Assembly (NCBI GenBank): GCA_903845065.1
Contig: CAIMWH010000214.1
Location: forward strand, 1 to 44,160
Direction of reading: 5' to 3'
DNA: 44,160 bases
From: an uncultured Rhodospirillales bacterium
GTDB taxonomy: Bacteria; Pseudomonadota; Alphaproteobacteria; Acetobacterales; Acetobacteraceae
Shown here: positions 1 through 8,167 of the stretch, piece by piece
How positions within the stretch are numbered: position 1 is the first letter of the stretch
Layout of the letters: each line of letters opens with the position of its first letter
Translations under genes and position numbers: made by a program
Notes under the pieces: generated by a model
Seen by the model: only the letters and a program-made list of their open reading frames with translations
Told to the model about the DNA's origin: nothing
Database searches by the model: none

Positions 1-140
1 CATCACCCATCACTGCGACATCCTTGAAACCGGGAACGATTCTTTCCGCTTCAAGCAACGCAAAAAACAGGCAAAATCAGGCTGACCAACTGGAAACTTT
101 TGGACGCTGTTACCTGGAAACTATTCAACGCTGATTGACA
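1..140 (+). mobile_element. Right end of an IS21-family insertion sequence
   Basis: Downstream of the istB stop are two direct repeats of about 20 bp, 91-110 and 115-134. Both begin TGGAAACT and carry ACGCTG near the end (16 of 20 positions agree by eye). Tandem terminal repeats like these, which are transposase binding sites, are characteristic of IS21 ends. The element appears to finish at ...TGATTGACA (position 140), whose complement starts TGTCAATCA, a usual IS21 tip. Most of the element is left of the window. The exact last base is inferred, because the other end and the target duplication are not visible. Confidence 0.72.
2..85 (+). CDS. istB: IS21-family helper ATPase IstB, C-terminal end only (cut by window edge)
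   Basis: An open frame enters from the left edge and ends at TGA 83-85. Its 27 visible residues include HHCDILETGNDSFRFK, which matches the very conserved C-terminus of IstB, the AAA+ ATPase that assists the IS21 transposase IstA. The lysine-rich tail (KQRKKQAK) is usual for the end of this family. The start and ATPase motifs lie outside the window. The terminal repeats of the element follow at once, which fits an istB gene ending about 50 bp from the right end of an IS21 element. IstB identity is confident; whether the element is intact cannot be seen. Confidence 0.8.
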   Translation: MTHHCDILETGNDSFRFKQRKKQAKSG

Positions 141-181
141 GTTATGCGGGGGGAGGAATATGAATAGGACCTAGAGGCGGT

Positions 182-517
182 TTAGCTGCCGGTGGCATGC
201 CTTGGGCGCCACTCTTGGAAGGTTTTGCAAGGGTGATCCAAGCCGCTTGGGTCGCGTCCGAATATCTCATACCACCGTTGCCGATAGGCGGCGTATTCCT
301 GGCAAATACCGATGATATCGGCTTCCGTCATGTCGGGAGGAATGGCCCAACGCAATTCATCAATCTTGGCCGCTTGATCCTCCAATTCGTCTATCCGGAG
401 CCATAGGTTGTGAATCTCGCACGCATAGATGCGTTTCCGTTCCCGCCTTTGCCCCCAACCCCAGCCAATCGCTATTCCTGTGAGAGCCGCCGCAATCGGC
501 CCAATATCGCTGAACAT
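182..517 (-). CDS. Small membrane-anchored protein, unknown function
   Basis: 111 residues from ATG 517, preceded on its strand by GGGG six bases upstream. An upstream in-frame TTG at 529 is the alternative but has no better ribosome site. Residues about 5-22 (IGPIAAALTGIAIGWGWG) form a single hydrophobic, glycine-rich membrane segment. An arginine-rich stretch and then a charged helical region (about 35-60, IDELEDQAAKIDEL) with coiled-coil character follow. The C-terminal half is soluble and rich in Trp and Tyr. I do not recognise the family. It lies divergently next to a serine recombinase and beside an IS21 end, so it may be cargo or a decayed phage/plasmid gene. Base composition is lower in GC than the chromosomal part. 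Confidence 0.45.
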   Translation of the reverse strand: MFSDIGPIAAALTGIAIGWGWGQRRERKRIYACEIHNLWLRIDELEDQAAKIDELRWAIPPDMTEADIIGICQEYAAYRQRWYEIFGRDPSGLDHPCKTFQEWRPRHATGS

Positions 518-588
518 GACCAACCCCAATTATCGCCGCTGCTGGCAATCTATCACGAATGGATGCGGCTCCCTGCGAACAAAGCCGC

Positions 589-626
589 TTGACCAAAATC
601 TATATGAACGTATAGAGTATGTTCAT
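589..626 (+). promoter_or_regulatory. Promoter with overlapping inverted repeat ahead of the serine recombinase
   Basis: TTGACC (589-594), a 16-base spacer and TATAGA (611-616) resemble a sigma-70 promoter. A 9-bp inverted repeat with one mismatch, ATGAACGTA (604-612) and TATGTTCAT (618-626), spans the -10 region with a 5-base centre. A dyad here could be an operator or a recombinase binding half-site pair. Its function is inferred from position only. Confidence 0.5.
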
Positions 627-646
627 CGCCATTCGGGAGCCTCGCC

Positions 647-1315
647 ATGCAACAGGTTGTCATCTACCTCCGGGTTTCGACCGACCGTCAAGGCAAGTCC
701 GGCTTGGGCATTGAGGCGCAGCGCGAGGCGGTGGGGCGGTTCGTTGCCGCCGAGGGCTTGGAGGTGCTGGGCGAGTTTGTGGAGGTGGAAACCGGCAAGG
801 GTTCCGATGCGTTGGACCGCCGCCCTATGCTGCGGGACGCCCTCGCCCTGGCCCGCAAGTCAAAGGCTGCCGTGGTGGTGGCCAAGCTGGACAGGCTCTC
901 CCGCGATGTATCGTTCATCGCTGGGCTTATGGCGCAGCGCGTGCCGTTCATCGTCGCCGAACTCGGGGCCGATGCTGACCCGTTCATGATCCATATCTAT
1001 GCCGCCCTGGCGCAGAAAGAGCGCGCCATGATCGCCGACCGCACCCGCGTTGCTTTGGCCGCTAAGAAGGCCCATGGGGCGAAGCTGGGCAACCCTACCA
1101 ACCTCGCCGAGGCACAAGCCAAGGGTGCCGCCGCCGGCAAGGCTGCCGCCGATGCTTTCGCCGCCAACGTGCTGCCGGTGGTTCGCCAGCTTCAAGCCGC
1201 CGGGGTGGTGACGGTTCGCGCCATCGCCGAGGCCCTGAACGCCCGTGGCATCCGCACGGCACGGGGCGGGGAATGGCATGGGAGCACTGTGACAAACCTA
1301 CTTGCGCGGGGGTAG
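647..1315 (+). CDS. Small serine recombinase (resolvase/invertase family)
   Basis: 222 residues. The start is ATG 647, supported by GGGAG at 635-639 seven bases upstream. The N-terminus shows the resolvase signature [10 protein letters not shown], with the expected catalytic serine at residue 11 and an arginine at residue 9; KLDRLSRDV around residues 80-90 is the second conserved active-site block. A long E-helix-like region follows (about 115-145, [15 protein letters not shown]). The C-terminus (about 175-222) looks like the recombinase helix-turn-helix, with [13 protein letters not shown] and a final 'HGSTVTNLL'. Length is slightly above classic resolvases (about 185-200) because of an Ala/Lys-rich linker. 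Such enzymes resolve cointegrates or invert or insert DNA. It sits in the mobile left edge and shows no damage. Confidence 0.9.
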   Translation: MQQVVIYLRVSTDRQGKSGLGIEAQREAVGRFVAAEGLEVLGEFVEVETGKGSDALDRRPMLRDALALARKSKAAVVVAKLDRLSRDVSFIAGLMAQRVPFIVAELGADADPFMIHIYAALAQKERAMIADRTRVALAAKKAHGAKLGNPTNLAEAQAKGAAAGKAAADAFAANVLPVVRQLQAAGVVTVRAIAEALNARGIRTARGGEWHGSTVTNLLARG

Positions 1316-1531
1316 ATTGGCCATAGTCAGCCGCCCCCGTTCGCGCCCTACCGCCGCCGATGGGAGGGGATAGAGGGTGGGACAAATCGCCTTCCTCTCC
1401 ATAACATATTGATTTTATTATCTAGTCAGCGGACACCCTCTCCGCCAAGATTTGCTAATCTTTTCAATAGGTTAGACAGTAATTCACCGGGGGTTTGGAA
1501 CACGAAGCGTGATCCAACCCGGTGAGACAAA
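1316..1531. other. Non-coding gap between recombinase and integrase remnant
   Basis: No convincing gene. An AT-rich stretch (about 1395-1475) lies in the middle, and a long hairpin (1485-1524) is described separately. No tRNA or clear attachment-site duplication could be recognised. Confidence 0.5.
1485..1524. repeat. Long interrupted palindrome before the integrase remnant
   Basis: CACCGGG (1485-1491) pairs with CCCGGTG (1518-1524). TTGGA (1495-1499) pairs with TCCAA (1513-1517), and CACG (1501-1504) pairs with CGTG (1508-1511) around an AAG loop, leaving one 3-base bulge and one A/A mismatch. It ends eight bases before the ATG of the integrase remnant, so it could occlude or regulate that start or be an arm-binding or attachment structure. 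No T-tract follows, so a simple terminator is less likely. Confidence 0.55.
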
Positions 1532-2207
1532 GTGGAGTCCATTTTTCATCTCCGCCACCACCCGAAGTCGGGCTTCCTGCAATACCGGCGGGTCGTCCCC
1601 AAAAACCTTCGCCCCATCGTCGGCAAGGGAACGATCACCGCCACCCTCGGATCGAAGGTTCTCGACCACGCTGCGTTGATCCGTTGGGTCGAGATCGACC
1701 GGGACGCTCAACGACGGCTGGACGACGCTCGGCGGAAGCTTGCGGGGCAGATCGCAGGTGATGGTGGGTCACCGCCCGAGCCGGTCTTCATCGACATCAG
1801 AAAGTGCGTGATCGCATTCTCGGCCTGGAAGGATCGCGAGATCGGTCGGCAGAGCGTTCGGCTCTATGGTCTTGCCGGTGCCATTGATGACCGTGATCTG
1901 CTGACGGATTTCAAAATTGAGATCGAAGGCATTCGAAACAGCTTGGCTGCCATGACGAAGATGATTGTCCCGCCCGACTTCGATCAGCGGCTTGTCGAAG
2001 CGTTGGGCATCGTTGGCATGAGCGTCCCAACCGATCATCTGATCATGAATGCGCTGCGGCCATTGTTCAGGGATACCTGGATCGAGGTCATCAAGGTCGT
2101 CCAAGGGTTGGCTGAAGGACGATGACGGCAAGCCGGTCGAAGTCCGAAACCTCAAGGGGCAGGTGATCCAGTCCTACACACGGCTGAAGCTGCGCGAAGA
2201 CGCTTGA
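1532..2207 (+). pseudogene. Tyrosine-recombinase (phage integrase) remnant, frameshifted, lacking catalytic domain
   Basis: The 197-codon frame from ATG 1532 stops at 2125. Its first 50 residues (FLQYRRVVPKNLRPIVGKGT, then SLGSK) look like the N-terminal module common in phage-type integrases of Alphaproteobacteria. The middle, with 'GIVGMSVPTDHLIMNALRP', resembles the segment that precedes the core-binding domain. At about 2100-2112 the coding signal passes to another frame, which continues WLKDDDGKPVEVRNLKGQVI and ends at 2207; this suggests a single-base indel. No R...HxxR...Y catalytic domain follows, so the gene is truncated as well as shifted. Family assignment rests on remembered N-terminal patterns and is moderate. 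Confidence 0.5.
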
Positions 2208-2466
2208 TCGAGCATGGCAGCATTGTTGCCGCCGTCATCAACCCCATCGTCCTGGGAGGCACAACAACCCTCCTGGGACGGCAGGGAAGATCAGCACCCC
2301 GATGCTGGCGGCGACCGTGAAAACCACTGTGCCCATGCCGGGTTCGATCCCCAGGCCACGATCCTGAAAACCATTGTTGGCGCTCGGAAGAGCCTGGGGG
2401 AGACGATAGCTGACTGATCACCCGGCGATGATCGGCGGCAAGACGTTGACTGAGTTCGATTCCCGA
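2208..2466. other. Decayed segment between integrase remnant and IS630 remnant
   Basis: No intact gene is convincing. A short plus-strand open frame ends at 2417 with a plausible protein-like tail (ATILKTIVGARKSLGETIAD), but its upstream part is Pro/Ser/His-rich with no ribosome site. It is probably the end of a gene whose 5' part was lost or frameshifted. Confidence 0.4.
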
Positions 2467-3214
2467 GGTGCAGGTTCATCGCCGCAATATTGCACCAGGG
2501 CAGGATCAGCCCGACCGCCTTGCCCTCCCTGGGGCAGATGGCGCCGAAGATATAGGTCGAGGCCGTGCGCTGGTCGCGCGGAGCGGACGGCCGGGTGCCG
2601 CGCCGCGCCCAGCGGCGGGTGATCTTGTTCTTCTGGCCGATCCGGGCTTCGTCGCCGAACCAGACCTCTATGTCGCCGGGTGCGATGCCTTTGTCCTGCG
2701 CGATCGCGTCCAGACGGGCGGGGAGACTTTTTTAAAATCCTCAATCGCCCCCACCGCCTGCGCATGATGGCGCGGCCGTGCGGAGAGCTTGCGGTAACCT
2801 AACTTGCGCAGTTCCCGGCTCAATGTTTGCCGCGCGATGCTGATCCGGAACTCGTCCCCAGACCCACTGGCAGAGATCGACAATCCGCCAGCGCACCACA
2901 CCATGCACGGCCGGAATTGGCCCGCTTTCGATCATCGCCGCCAGCGCCGCGCGATGGTTGTCGTTCAGCAGCGCAGGCTGGCCAGGCGGCTTGCGGTCGA
3001 TCAGACCATCAGGGCCGGTCGCGTTGAACTTCACCACCCAGTCACGGACGATTTGCCGCGTCACGCCGCCGATCTGGGCCGCTTCGCTGCGCGTCCCGCC
3101 ATCGTAGACCGCAGCTAGCGCCAGCAGACGTCGCGCCTGCGCCGCATTCTTGCTTCGTCGCGCGGCCATCCGTAGGGCAGCGGCATCAAAGTCAGCACGG
3201 AGCGCAAGCGGCAT
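2467..3214 (-). pseudogene. IS630-family transposase, two frame breaks and 3' truncation
   Basis: Translation from ATG 3214 (GGAGG just upstream on the minus strand) gives a helix-turn-helix N-terminus (ARRSKNAAQARRLLALA; EAAQIGGVTRQIVRDWVVKF) typical of IS630 transposases. Near 2868 an extra G in a GGGG run moves the reading to a second frame containing EFRISIARQTLSRELRKLGY. At the TTTTAAAAAAG run (about 2727-2737) the next part, LPARLDAIAQDKG and VWFGDEARIGQKNKITRRWA (the first catalytic Asp region), is in the -1 frame. The sequence stops matching at about 2467 after AAMNLHL, so the second Asp and the Glu of the DDE triad are missing. The element is therefore dead. It lies just past the 3' end of the ABC transporter operon. 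Confidence 0.75.
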
Positions 3215-3302
3215 GGCGAACCTCCATCGGTCGCCCGATAGTGAATCACACCAGCACCGCGTCGCGGAATCCCTCCGGAGTCATACTCTCGGAGCCTTGG
3301 TA
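3215..3302. other. Gap between IS630 remnant and ABC operon end
   Basis: 88 bp that should contain the 5' end of the IS630 element. An imperfect dyad CTCCG...CGGAG lies near 3272-3295 and may act as the terminator of the ABC operon or belong to the IS end. I could not define the IS terminus or a TA target duplication. Confidence 0.3.
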
Positions 3303-4271
3303 TTAGGGGGTGGCGGGTTGGGGCAGGTCGTCGCGGATGCAGGCTTTCCAGTGACCTGGTGACAGTTCGCGTAGTGGCGGGACCGTGGCGGCGCAGGTGG
3401 GGAGGGCGTGGGGGCAGCGGGTGCGGAAGACGCAGCCGGAGGGTGGGGCGGCTGCGCTGGGGACGTCGCCTTGGAGGGGTGTTCTTCTGCCGCGCTGGGC
3501 TGGGTCGGGGTGTGGTACCGCGGCCAGGAGTGCGCTGGTGTAGGGGTGTGCCGGCGTGGCGTAGAGGGTTTCGCTGGATGCCATCTCCATGATGCGGCCG
3601 AGATACAGCACGATCACCCGATCGCAGAGATATTCGACTACCGCGAGATCGTGGGAGATGAACAGCATCGACAGGCCGAGCCGGCGTTGCAGGTCCCGCA
3701 GCAGGTTGATCACCTGGGCCTGGATCGAGACGTCCAGCGCCGAGACCGGTTCGTCGGCGACCAGCAGGGCTGGTGCGAGTGCCAGGGCGCGGGCGATGCC
3801 GATGCGCTGGCGTTGGCCGCCGGAAAACTCGTGCGCGTAGCGGTCGAGCGCGTCGGGCGGCATTTCCACCTGGATCAGCGCGGTTCGTGCCCGCTCCATT
3901 CGTGCCGCCTGCGGGCCGATCCCCTGGATGCGCAGCCCCTCGGTGAGAATTTCGCCCACCGTCATCCGCGGCGACAGGCTGGCGTAGGGGTCCTGGAATA
4001 CGTACTGCATCCGCGCCCGCATCCGTCGCATCGCAGCCGGGCCGAGGGTGGTGAGTTCGGTGCCGTCGAACACCACCGAGCCGGCGGTTGGTTCGATCAG
4101 GCGCAGCGCCGCGCGGGCGATTGTGGTTTTGCCGCTGCCGGACTCGCCGACCAGGCCGACCACCTCGCCGGTGCCGATGTCGAAGGAAATATCGTCGACG
4201 ATGCGGAGCCGCCGGGCGCCGGCGCCGTAGTGCTTGGCCAGGCCGCGCACCGAGAGCAGGGGGGAGGTCAT
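3303..4271 (-). CDS. ABC transporter ATPase, oligopeptide/dipeptide type (DppF/OppF-like)
   Basis: 322 residues from ATG 4271. This start overlaps the stop of the preceding ATPase as ATGA and begins right before the conserved [12 protein letters not shown]; the open frame extends upstream, but only as GC-rich shadow. Walker [10 protein letters not shown]-loop [11 protein letters not shown], signature SGGQRQR, Walker [13 protein letters not shown] and the switch His (ISHDLAV) are all present. The C-terminus has the oligopeptide-family cysteine pattern [15 protein letters not shown]. With the neighbouring ATPase it would form the heterodimeric motor of the importer encoded upstream. It is the last gene of the operon. 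Confidence 0.93.
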   Translation of the reverse strand: MTSPLLSVRGLAKHYGAGARRLRIVDDISFDIGTGEVVGLVGESGSGKTTIARAALRLIEPTAGSVVFDGTELTTLGPAAMRRMRARMQYVFQDPYASLSPRMTVGEILTEGLRIQGIGPQAARMERARTALIQVEMPPDALDRYAHEFSGGQRQRIGIARALALAPALLVADEPVSALDVSIQAQVINLLRDLQRRLGLSMLFISHDLAVVEYLCDRVIVLYLGRIMEMASSETLYATPAHPYTSALLAAVPHPDPAQRGRRTPLQGDVPSAAAPPSGCVFRTRCPHALPTCAATVPPLRELSPGHWKACIRDDLPQPATP

Positions 4272-5278
4272 GCCGGCAGCTCCCGCCAGCGCAGGCATCG
4301 GCTGAGATGGCCTTCGGCCACCGTGTCGAGGGCCGGTACGGCGACGCGGCATGACGCCTCGGCCAGCGCGCAGCGTGGCGCGAAGGGGCATCCGGGCGGG
4401 CGGTCGGCGATGCCGGGCACGGTGCCTGGGATGGTTGGCAGCGCCAGCCCGGCGCGGCGCAGAGCCGCGGCGCGGCCGAGGCGTGGCATCGCCGCCATCA
4501 GTCCCACCGTGTAGGGGTGGCGCGGGGCGCGGAACACCGCCGCCACCGTGCCGCTTTCCACCACCCGGCCGGCGTACATCACCGTCATCCGGTCAGCCAC
4601 CTCGGCCACCACGCCGAGGTTGTGGGTGACGAACAGCATCGCCATGCCGCGTTCGCGCTGCAGCCGTTGCAGCAGGTCGAGGATTTGGGCCTGGATGGTG
4701 ACATCGAGCGCCGTGGTGGGCTCATCGGCGATCAGCAGGGATGGGCCGCAGGCGAGCGCCATCGCGATGGTTACCCGCTGGCGCATGCCGCCGGACAGCT
4801 CATGCGGATATTGGCGCACCCGCTGCGCCGGATCGGGGATGCCGACCTGGTCCAGCAGCCGCGCCGCCTCGGCCATTGCCGCCTGGTTGCTCATGCCGCG
4901 ATGGATGCGCAATGGTTCGCCCACCTGGTCGCCCACGGTGAACACCGGGTTGAGGCTGGTCATCGGCTCCTGGAACACGGTGCCGATTGCCGCGCCGCGC
5001 ACCTGGCGTAGCGCCTCGGCATCGAGGGTGGCGAGATCGCGCGGCGTTTCGCCGGGGGCTGCGAACATCACGGCGCCGGCGGTCATCCGCCCGAGGCCTT
5101 TCGGCAGCAGGCCGATCAGCGACAGGCTGGCGACCGACTTGCCTGACCCGCTCTCACCCACCAGCGCCAGCGTGCCGCCGGCCGGCACGGCGAGATCGAC
5201 GTCCTCGATGGCGACGACCTCGCCGGCCGTGGTGCGGAACACGGTGCGCATGCCGCGGGCATCGAGAACGGGGTGCAT
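4268..5278 (-). CDS. ABC transporter ATPase, oligopeptide/dipeptide type (DppD/OppD-like)
   Basis: 336 residues from ATG 5278, chosen because the nucleotide-binding domain starts immediately ([14 protein letters not shown]) and it lies 4 bp after the stop of the DapA-like gene. Walker [10 protein letters not shown]-loop [10 protein letters not shown], signature LSGGMRQR, Walker [13 protein letters not shown] and H-loop VTHNLGV are visible. The C-terminal oligopeptide domain has [15 protein letters not shown]. It is the partner of the following ATPase, to which it is coupled by a 4-bp overlap. The length is typical of DppD. Confidence 0.93.
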   Translation of the reverse strand: MHPVLDARGMRTVFRTTAGEVVAIEDVDLAVPAGGTLALVGESGSGKSVASLSLIGLLPKGLGRMTAGAVMFAAPGETPRDLATLDAEALRQVRGAAIGTVFQEPMTSLNPVFTVGDQVGEPLRIHRGMSNQAAMAEAARLLDQVGIPDPAQRVRQYPHELSGGMRQRVTIAMALACGPSLLIADEPTTALDVTIQAQILDLLQRLQRERGMAMLFVTHNLGVVAEVADRMTVMYAGRVVESGTVAAVFRAPRHPYTVGLMAAMPRLGRAAALRRAGLALPTIPGTVPGIADRPPGCPFAPRCALAEASCRVAVPALDTVAEGHLSRCLRWRELPA

Positions 5279-5282
5279 GGCC

Positions 5283-6215
5283 TCAGCCCAGCAGGCCCGC
5301 GGCGCGGATGATGGCTTCGATGCGCGCCGCCTCCTCGTCATTCAGGCTGCGCTGCGGCCGCGCCATCACGTTGGTGGCGATCACCCCCAGGCGCCGCATC
5401 GCCGTTTTGAAGCCGCCGACGCCGGAGGCCCCGGCGCTGGTGCGCGGCACGCCCTGCCAGACGATCTCGAACAGGCGGCACAGGCGTTCCTGCTCGCGCT
5501 TGGCCGCTGCCCAGTCACCGCGTTGGGCGGCGTCCCACAGGCGGACGTAGCCGGCGGGATCGACATTGCCGAGGCCGGGCACCACGCCGTGCGCGCCCAT
5601 CGCCAGCACCGAGTCGACCACGATTTCGGAGCCGGTCATCAGCGAGATGTCCGGCCGGTCGGCGAGGTCGTGCAGCACGTAGCGGAAATTGCCGTCGTCG
5701 CCGCTCGAGTCCTTCAGCCCGGCGATCACGCCGTCCCGCGCCAGGGTGGAGATCAGCTTGCGTTCGAGCTTGGTGTGGACGCAGACCGGGATGTCGTAGG
5801 CGACGACGGGGATATCGACCGCATCGCGCACGTAGCGGAAATGCTCCTCGATCTCGGCGGGGCTGGTGCGGGTGTAGAACGGTGCCGTTACCACCAGCGC
5901 GTTGGCGCCCTCGGCCTGGGCCGCCTTGGCGTGGCCGATCACGCGGTCAGTCGCCGGGTCGATCACGCCGGCCAGCACCGGCACGCGGCCGTTGGCTACC
6001 TGCACCGAATGCGCCACGATGCGCCGGCGCGTTGCCTCGTCATGGAAGACCACCTCGCTGGTGGAGCCGAGCACGAACAGGCCGTGCACGCCGCCGGCCA
6101 GCAGGTGTTCGAGCACCCGCGTGTAGCTTGGCCAGTCCACCTGGAAATCGGTGGTGAGCGGCACGACGACGGGCGGGATCACGCCATGGAATGCGGACAT
6201 TTTCGGGGTTTCCAT
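5283..6215 (-). CDS. Dihydrodipicolinate synthase/N-acetylneuraminate lyase superfamily aldolase
   Basis: 310 residues of a (beta/alpha)8 class I aldolase. The Schiff-base lysine is in [12 protein letters not shown] (about residue 168), the general tyrosine in VVAYDIPV, and GSTSE stands for the usual GTTGE loop. Start ATG 6215 overlaps the stop of the permease by one base (TGATG); an internal Met at residue 6 is an alternative. It is embedded inside an ABC importer operon between permease and ATPase genes, so it is probably a catabolic lyase or dehydratase for the imported substrate (2-keto-3-deoxy acid-like), not lysine-pathway DapA. The exact reaction cannot be told from sequence. Confidence 0.85.
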   Translation of the reverse strand: METPKMSAFHGVIPPVVVPLTTDFQVDWPSYTRVLEHLLAGGVHGLFVLGSTSEVVFHDEATRRRIVAHSVQVANGRVPVLAGVIDPATDRVIGHAKAAQAEGANALVVTAPFYTRTSPAEIEEHFRYVRDAVDIPVVAYDIPVCVHTKLERKLISTLARDGVIAGLKDSSGDDGNFRYVLHDLADRPDISLMTGSEIVVDSVLAMGAHGVVPGLGNVDPAGYVRLWDAAQRGDWAAAKREQERLCRLFEIVWQGVPRTSAGASGVGGFKTAMRRLGVIATNVMARPQRSLNDEEAARIEAIIRAAGLLG

Positions 6216-7084
6216 CAGTTGAGACCGGAACGTGGATCGAAGGCATCGCGCAGCCCGTCACCCACGAAGTTGATTGCCAGAACGGCCAGCACGAGCGCGG
6301 CGCCGGGGCACATCCACAGCCAGACGTAGTGCTCCAGCACCACGGTGGATTGTGCCGCGTTCATCATGTTGCCCCAGCTTGCCTCGGGCGGCGGGATGCC
6401 GAGGCCGAGGAAGGACAGCCCGGCCTCGAGCAGGATCGCGTTGGCGATCTGCAACGTGGCGTAGACCACCAGGATATCGACGCTGTTGGGCAGGCCGTGG
6501 CGGAACAGCAGGTGGAACACGCCGGCGCCCATGCCGCGTGCCGCCACCACGAAATCGCGCTCGCGCACTTCCAGCAGGCGCGCCCGCACCATCCGCGCCA
6601 GCACCGGCCAGGACAGCAGCGCGATGACCCACACGGTGGGCCACAGCCCGGTTCCGGTGATGGAGGCCAGCACCAGCAGCAGGATCACCGGCGGCAGCGT
6701 CATCGCCAGGTCAACGAAGCGCATGCTGGCGGCGTCCGACCATCGCCCGCCGAAGGCGGCGAGCGCGCCGACCAGGAAGCCGATCGCCAGGGAGATCGAT
6801 ACCGACAGGGATGCCACCGTCAGGGACGTGCGGCCGCCCTGCATCAGCCGCGCCAGCACGTCGCGGCCGACGCCGTCGGTACCGAGCAGGTGGCGCATGC
6901 CGGGCGGTGCGTTGCGGGCCAGCAGGTCCACGCTGTTCGGCCCGTAGGACAGCCACAGCGGATAGCTCGCGACCAGCAGCAGCAGCGGCACCAGCAGGGC
7001 AAGTCCGGCGAGGGCGGCGCGGTTGCGCACGAAGCGTTGCAAGGCGCGGCGGGTTGGCCCGGCGCTGCGTTTCGGGGCGGCCAT
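6215..7084 (-). CDS. ABC transporter permease, DppC/OppC-like
   Basis: 289 residues from ATG 7084, one base after the stop of the first permease. An N-terminal cytoplasmic arm is followed by a hydrophobic segment (about 24-45) and the periplasmic loop ending [20 protein letters not shown], a signature of DppC-type permeases. Further membrane helices and the EAA-loop-like [17 protein letters not shown] contact the ATPases. The typical end [18 protein letters not shown] is present. It forms the channel with the DppB-like protein in the inner membrane. Confidence 0.93.
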   Translation of the reverse strand: MAAPKRSAGPTRRALQRFVRNRAALAGLALLVPLLLLVASYPLWLSYGPNSVDLLARNAPPGMRHLLGTDGVGRDVLARLMQGGRTSLTVASLSVSISLAIGFLVGALAAFGGRWSDAASMRFVDLAMTLPPVILLLVLASITGTGLWPTVWVIALLSWPVLARMVRARLLEVRERDFVVAARGMGAGVFHLLFRHGLPNSVDILVVYATLQIANAILLEAGLSFLGLGIPPPEASWGNMMNAAQSTVVLEHYVWLWMCPGAALVLAVLAINFVGDGLRDAFDPRSGLN

Positions 7085-7085
7085 C

Positions 7086-8054
7086 TCAACCCACCTTGAT
7101 GCGCGGATCGATCACCGCGTAGGCGAGATCGGTCAGCAGGTTGAGCAGGATGACGAAGCCGCCGATGATCAGCGCCGCGCCCATGATCACCGGGTAGTCA
7201 CGCGCCCGCACCGCGGTGACCATCAGGAGGCCCATGCCGGGCCAGTTGAAGACGCTCTCGATGAACACCGCGCCGCCGATCGCGACGCCGATGGTGGAAC
7301 CGATCAGGGTGACCACCGGCAGGAGGGCGTTGCGCAGGGCGTGGCGGGCGATGACCGAGAACTCGCGCGCGCCCTTGGCACGGGCGGTGCGCACATAGTC
7401 CTGGTTCAGTACCTCCAGCATGGAGGCGCGGGTGTAGCGCATGATCAGGGCGGTGTGCCCGATCGACAGCAGCAGCGCCGGCAGCGCGAGATGCGCGAGC
7501 AGGTCGGTCAGCGAGAACGCCGCCCCGGCGGTAAGCATGCCGCCGGAGGGAGCGATGCGCAGGCGCACCGAGAACAGATAGAGCCCCAGCAGGGCGGTGA
7601 GGAAGGCCGGGCTGGAGATGCCGAGAAAGGCGATGACCGAGAGTGACAGGTCGGCCGCGCCGTTGCGCCGCACCGCGCCCACCACGCCGCCGGCGATGCC
7701 CAGGCCGATCGCCAGCAGCAGGCCGGAGGCCATCAGCAGCATGGTCGGGCCGAGCCGGGAGAGCACCAGCGGCAGTACCGCCTCGCCGGTGCCTTGCAAG
7801 GAGAAACCGAGATCGCCGGTGACGGCCTGGCGCAGCCAGGCGAAATATTGCACCGGCAGCGGCCGGTCGAGCCCCAGGCGTTCCCGCAGCATCGCCATGT
7901 CCTGCGGGGACATCGCGACGGAGGGGTTCACGTAGGCATCGACCGGATCGCCCGGTGCGGCGCGCAGCAGGAGGAACACCAGCGCGCTGAGGGCCAGCAG
8001 CATCGCCGCGCCGGCGAGCAGGCGTCGTGCCGTGTAGCGCAAAGTGCGCGGCAT
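7086..8054 (-). CDS. ABC transporter permease, DppB/OppB-like
   Basis: 322 residues. The N-terminal helix (about 11-30) and the large first periplasmic loop, with [20 protein letters not shown] and [16 protein letters not shown], are typical of DppB. The EAA-type loop [16 protein letters not shown] is near residue 210, and the ending [20 protein letters not shown] is diagnostic of the family. The start at 8054 has a G-rich ribosome site. It is separated from the solute-binding protein gene by 113 bp containing a perfect hairpin, a usual way to make more binding protein than permease. Confidence 0.93.
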   Translation of the reverse strand: MPRTLRYTARRLLAGAAMLLALSALVFLLLRAAPGDPVDAYVNPSVAMSPQDMAMLRERLGLDRPLPVQYFAWLRQAVTGDLGFSLQGTGEAVLPLVLSRLGPTMLLMASGLLLAIGLGIAGGVVGAVRRNGAADLSLSVIAFLGISSPAFLTALLGLYLFSVRLRIAPSGGMLTAGAAFSLTDLLAHLALPALLLSIGHTALIMRYTRASMLEVLNQDYVRTARAKGAREFSVIARHALRNALLPVVTLIGSTIGVAIGGAVFIESVFNWPGMGLLMVTAVRARDYPVIMGAALIIGGFVILLNLLTDLAYAVIDPRIKVG

Positions 8055-8078
8055 GCCGCCCGCCCGCTAGCGCGGGAC

Positions 8079-8098
8079 CGGAACGGAGGGCCGTTCCG
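8079..8098 (-). promoter_or_regulatory. Intercistronic hairpin between binding-protein and permease genes
   Basis: CGGAACGG (8079-8086) and CCGTTCCG (8091-8098) form a perfect 8-bp stem with an AGGG loop. It lies between the solute-binding protein stop (8168) and the permease start (8054). No T-run follows, so mRNA 3'-end protection or partial termination is more likely than full termination. Confidence 0.5.
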
Positions 8099-8167
8099 AT
8101 CCGGTGCCAGCGCCTTGCCTGGTCGCGTGGTTCATGGTTTCCGACCTGCCGGCTTCGGGCGATCGGG

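Noticed and set aside
2418-2765. Separate 115-codon protein
   Set aside because: It is one of the wrong frames of the broken IS630 transposase.
5283-6215. Housekeeping dapA for lysine synthesis
   Set aside because: It lies inside a transporter operon and has GSTSE in place of GTTGE; a catabolic lyase is more likely.
4548-6329. 593-codon open frame on the plus strand
   Set aside because: Antisense to ABC ATPase and lyase genes that have full catalytic motifs.
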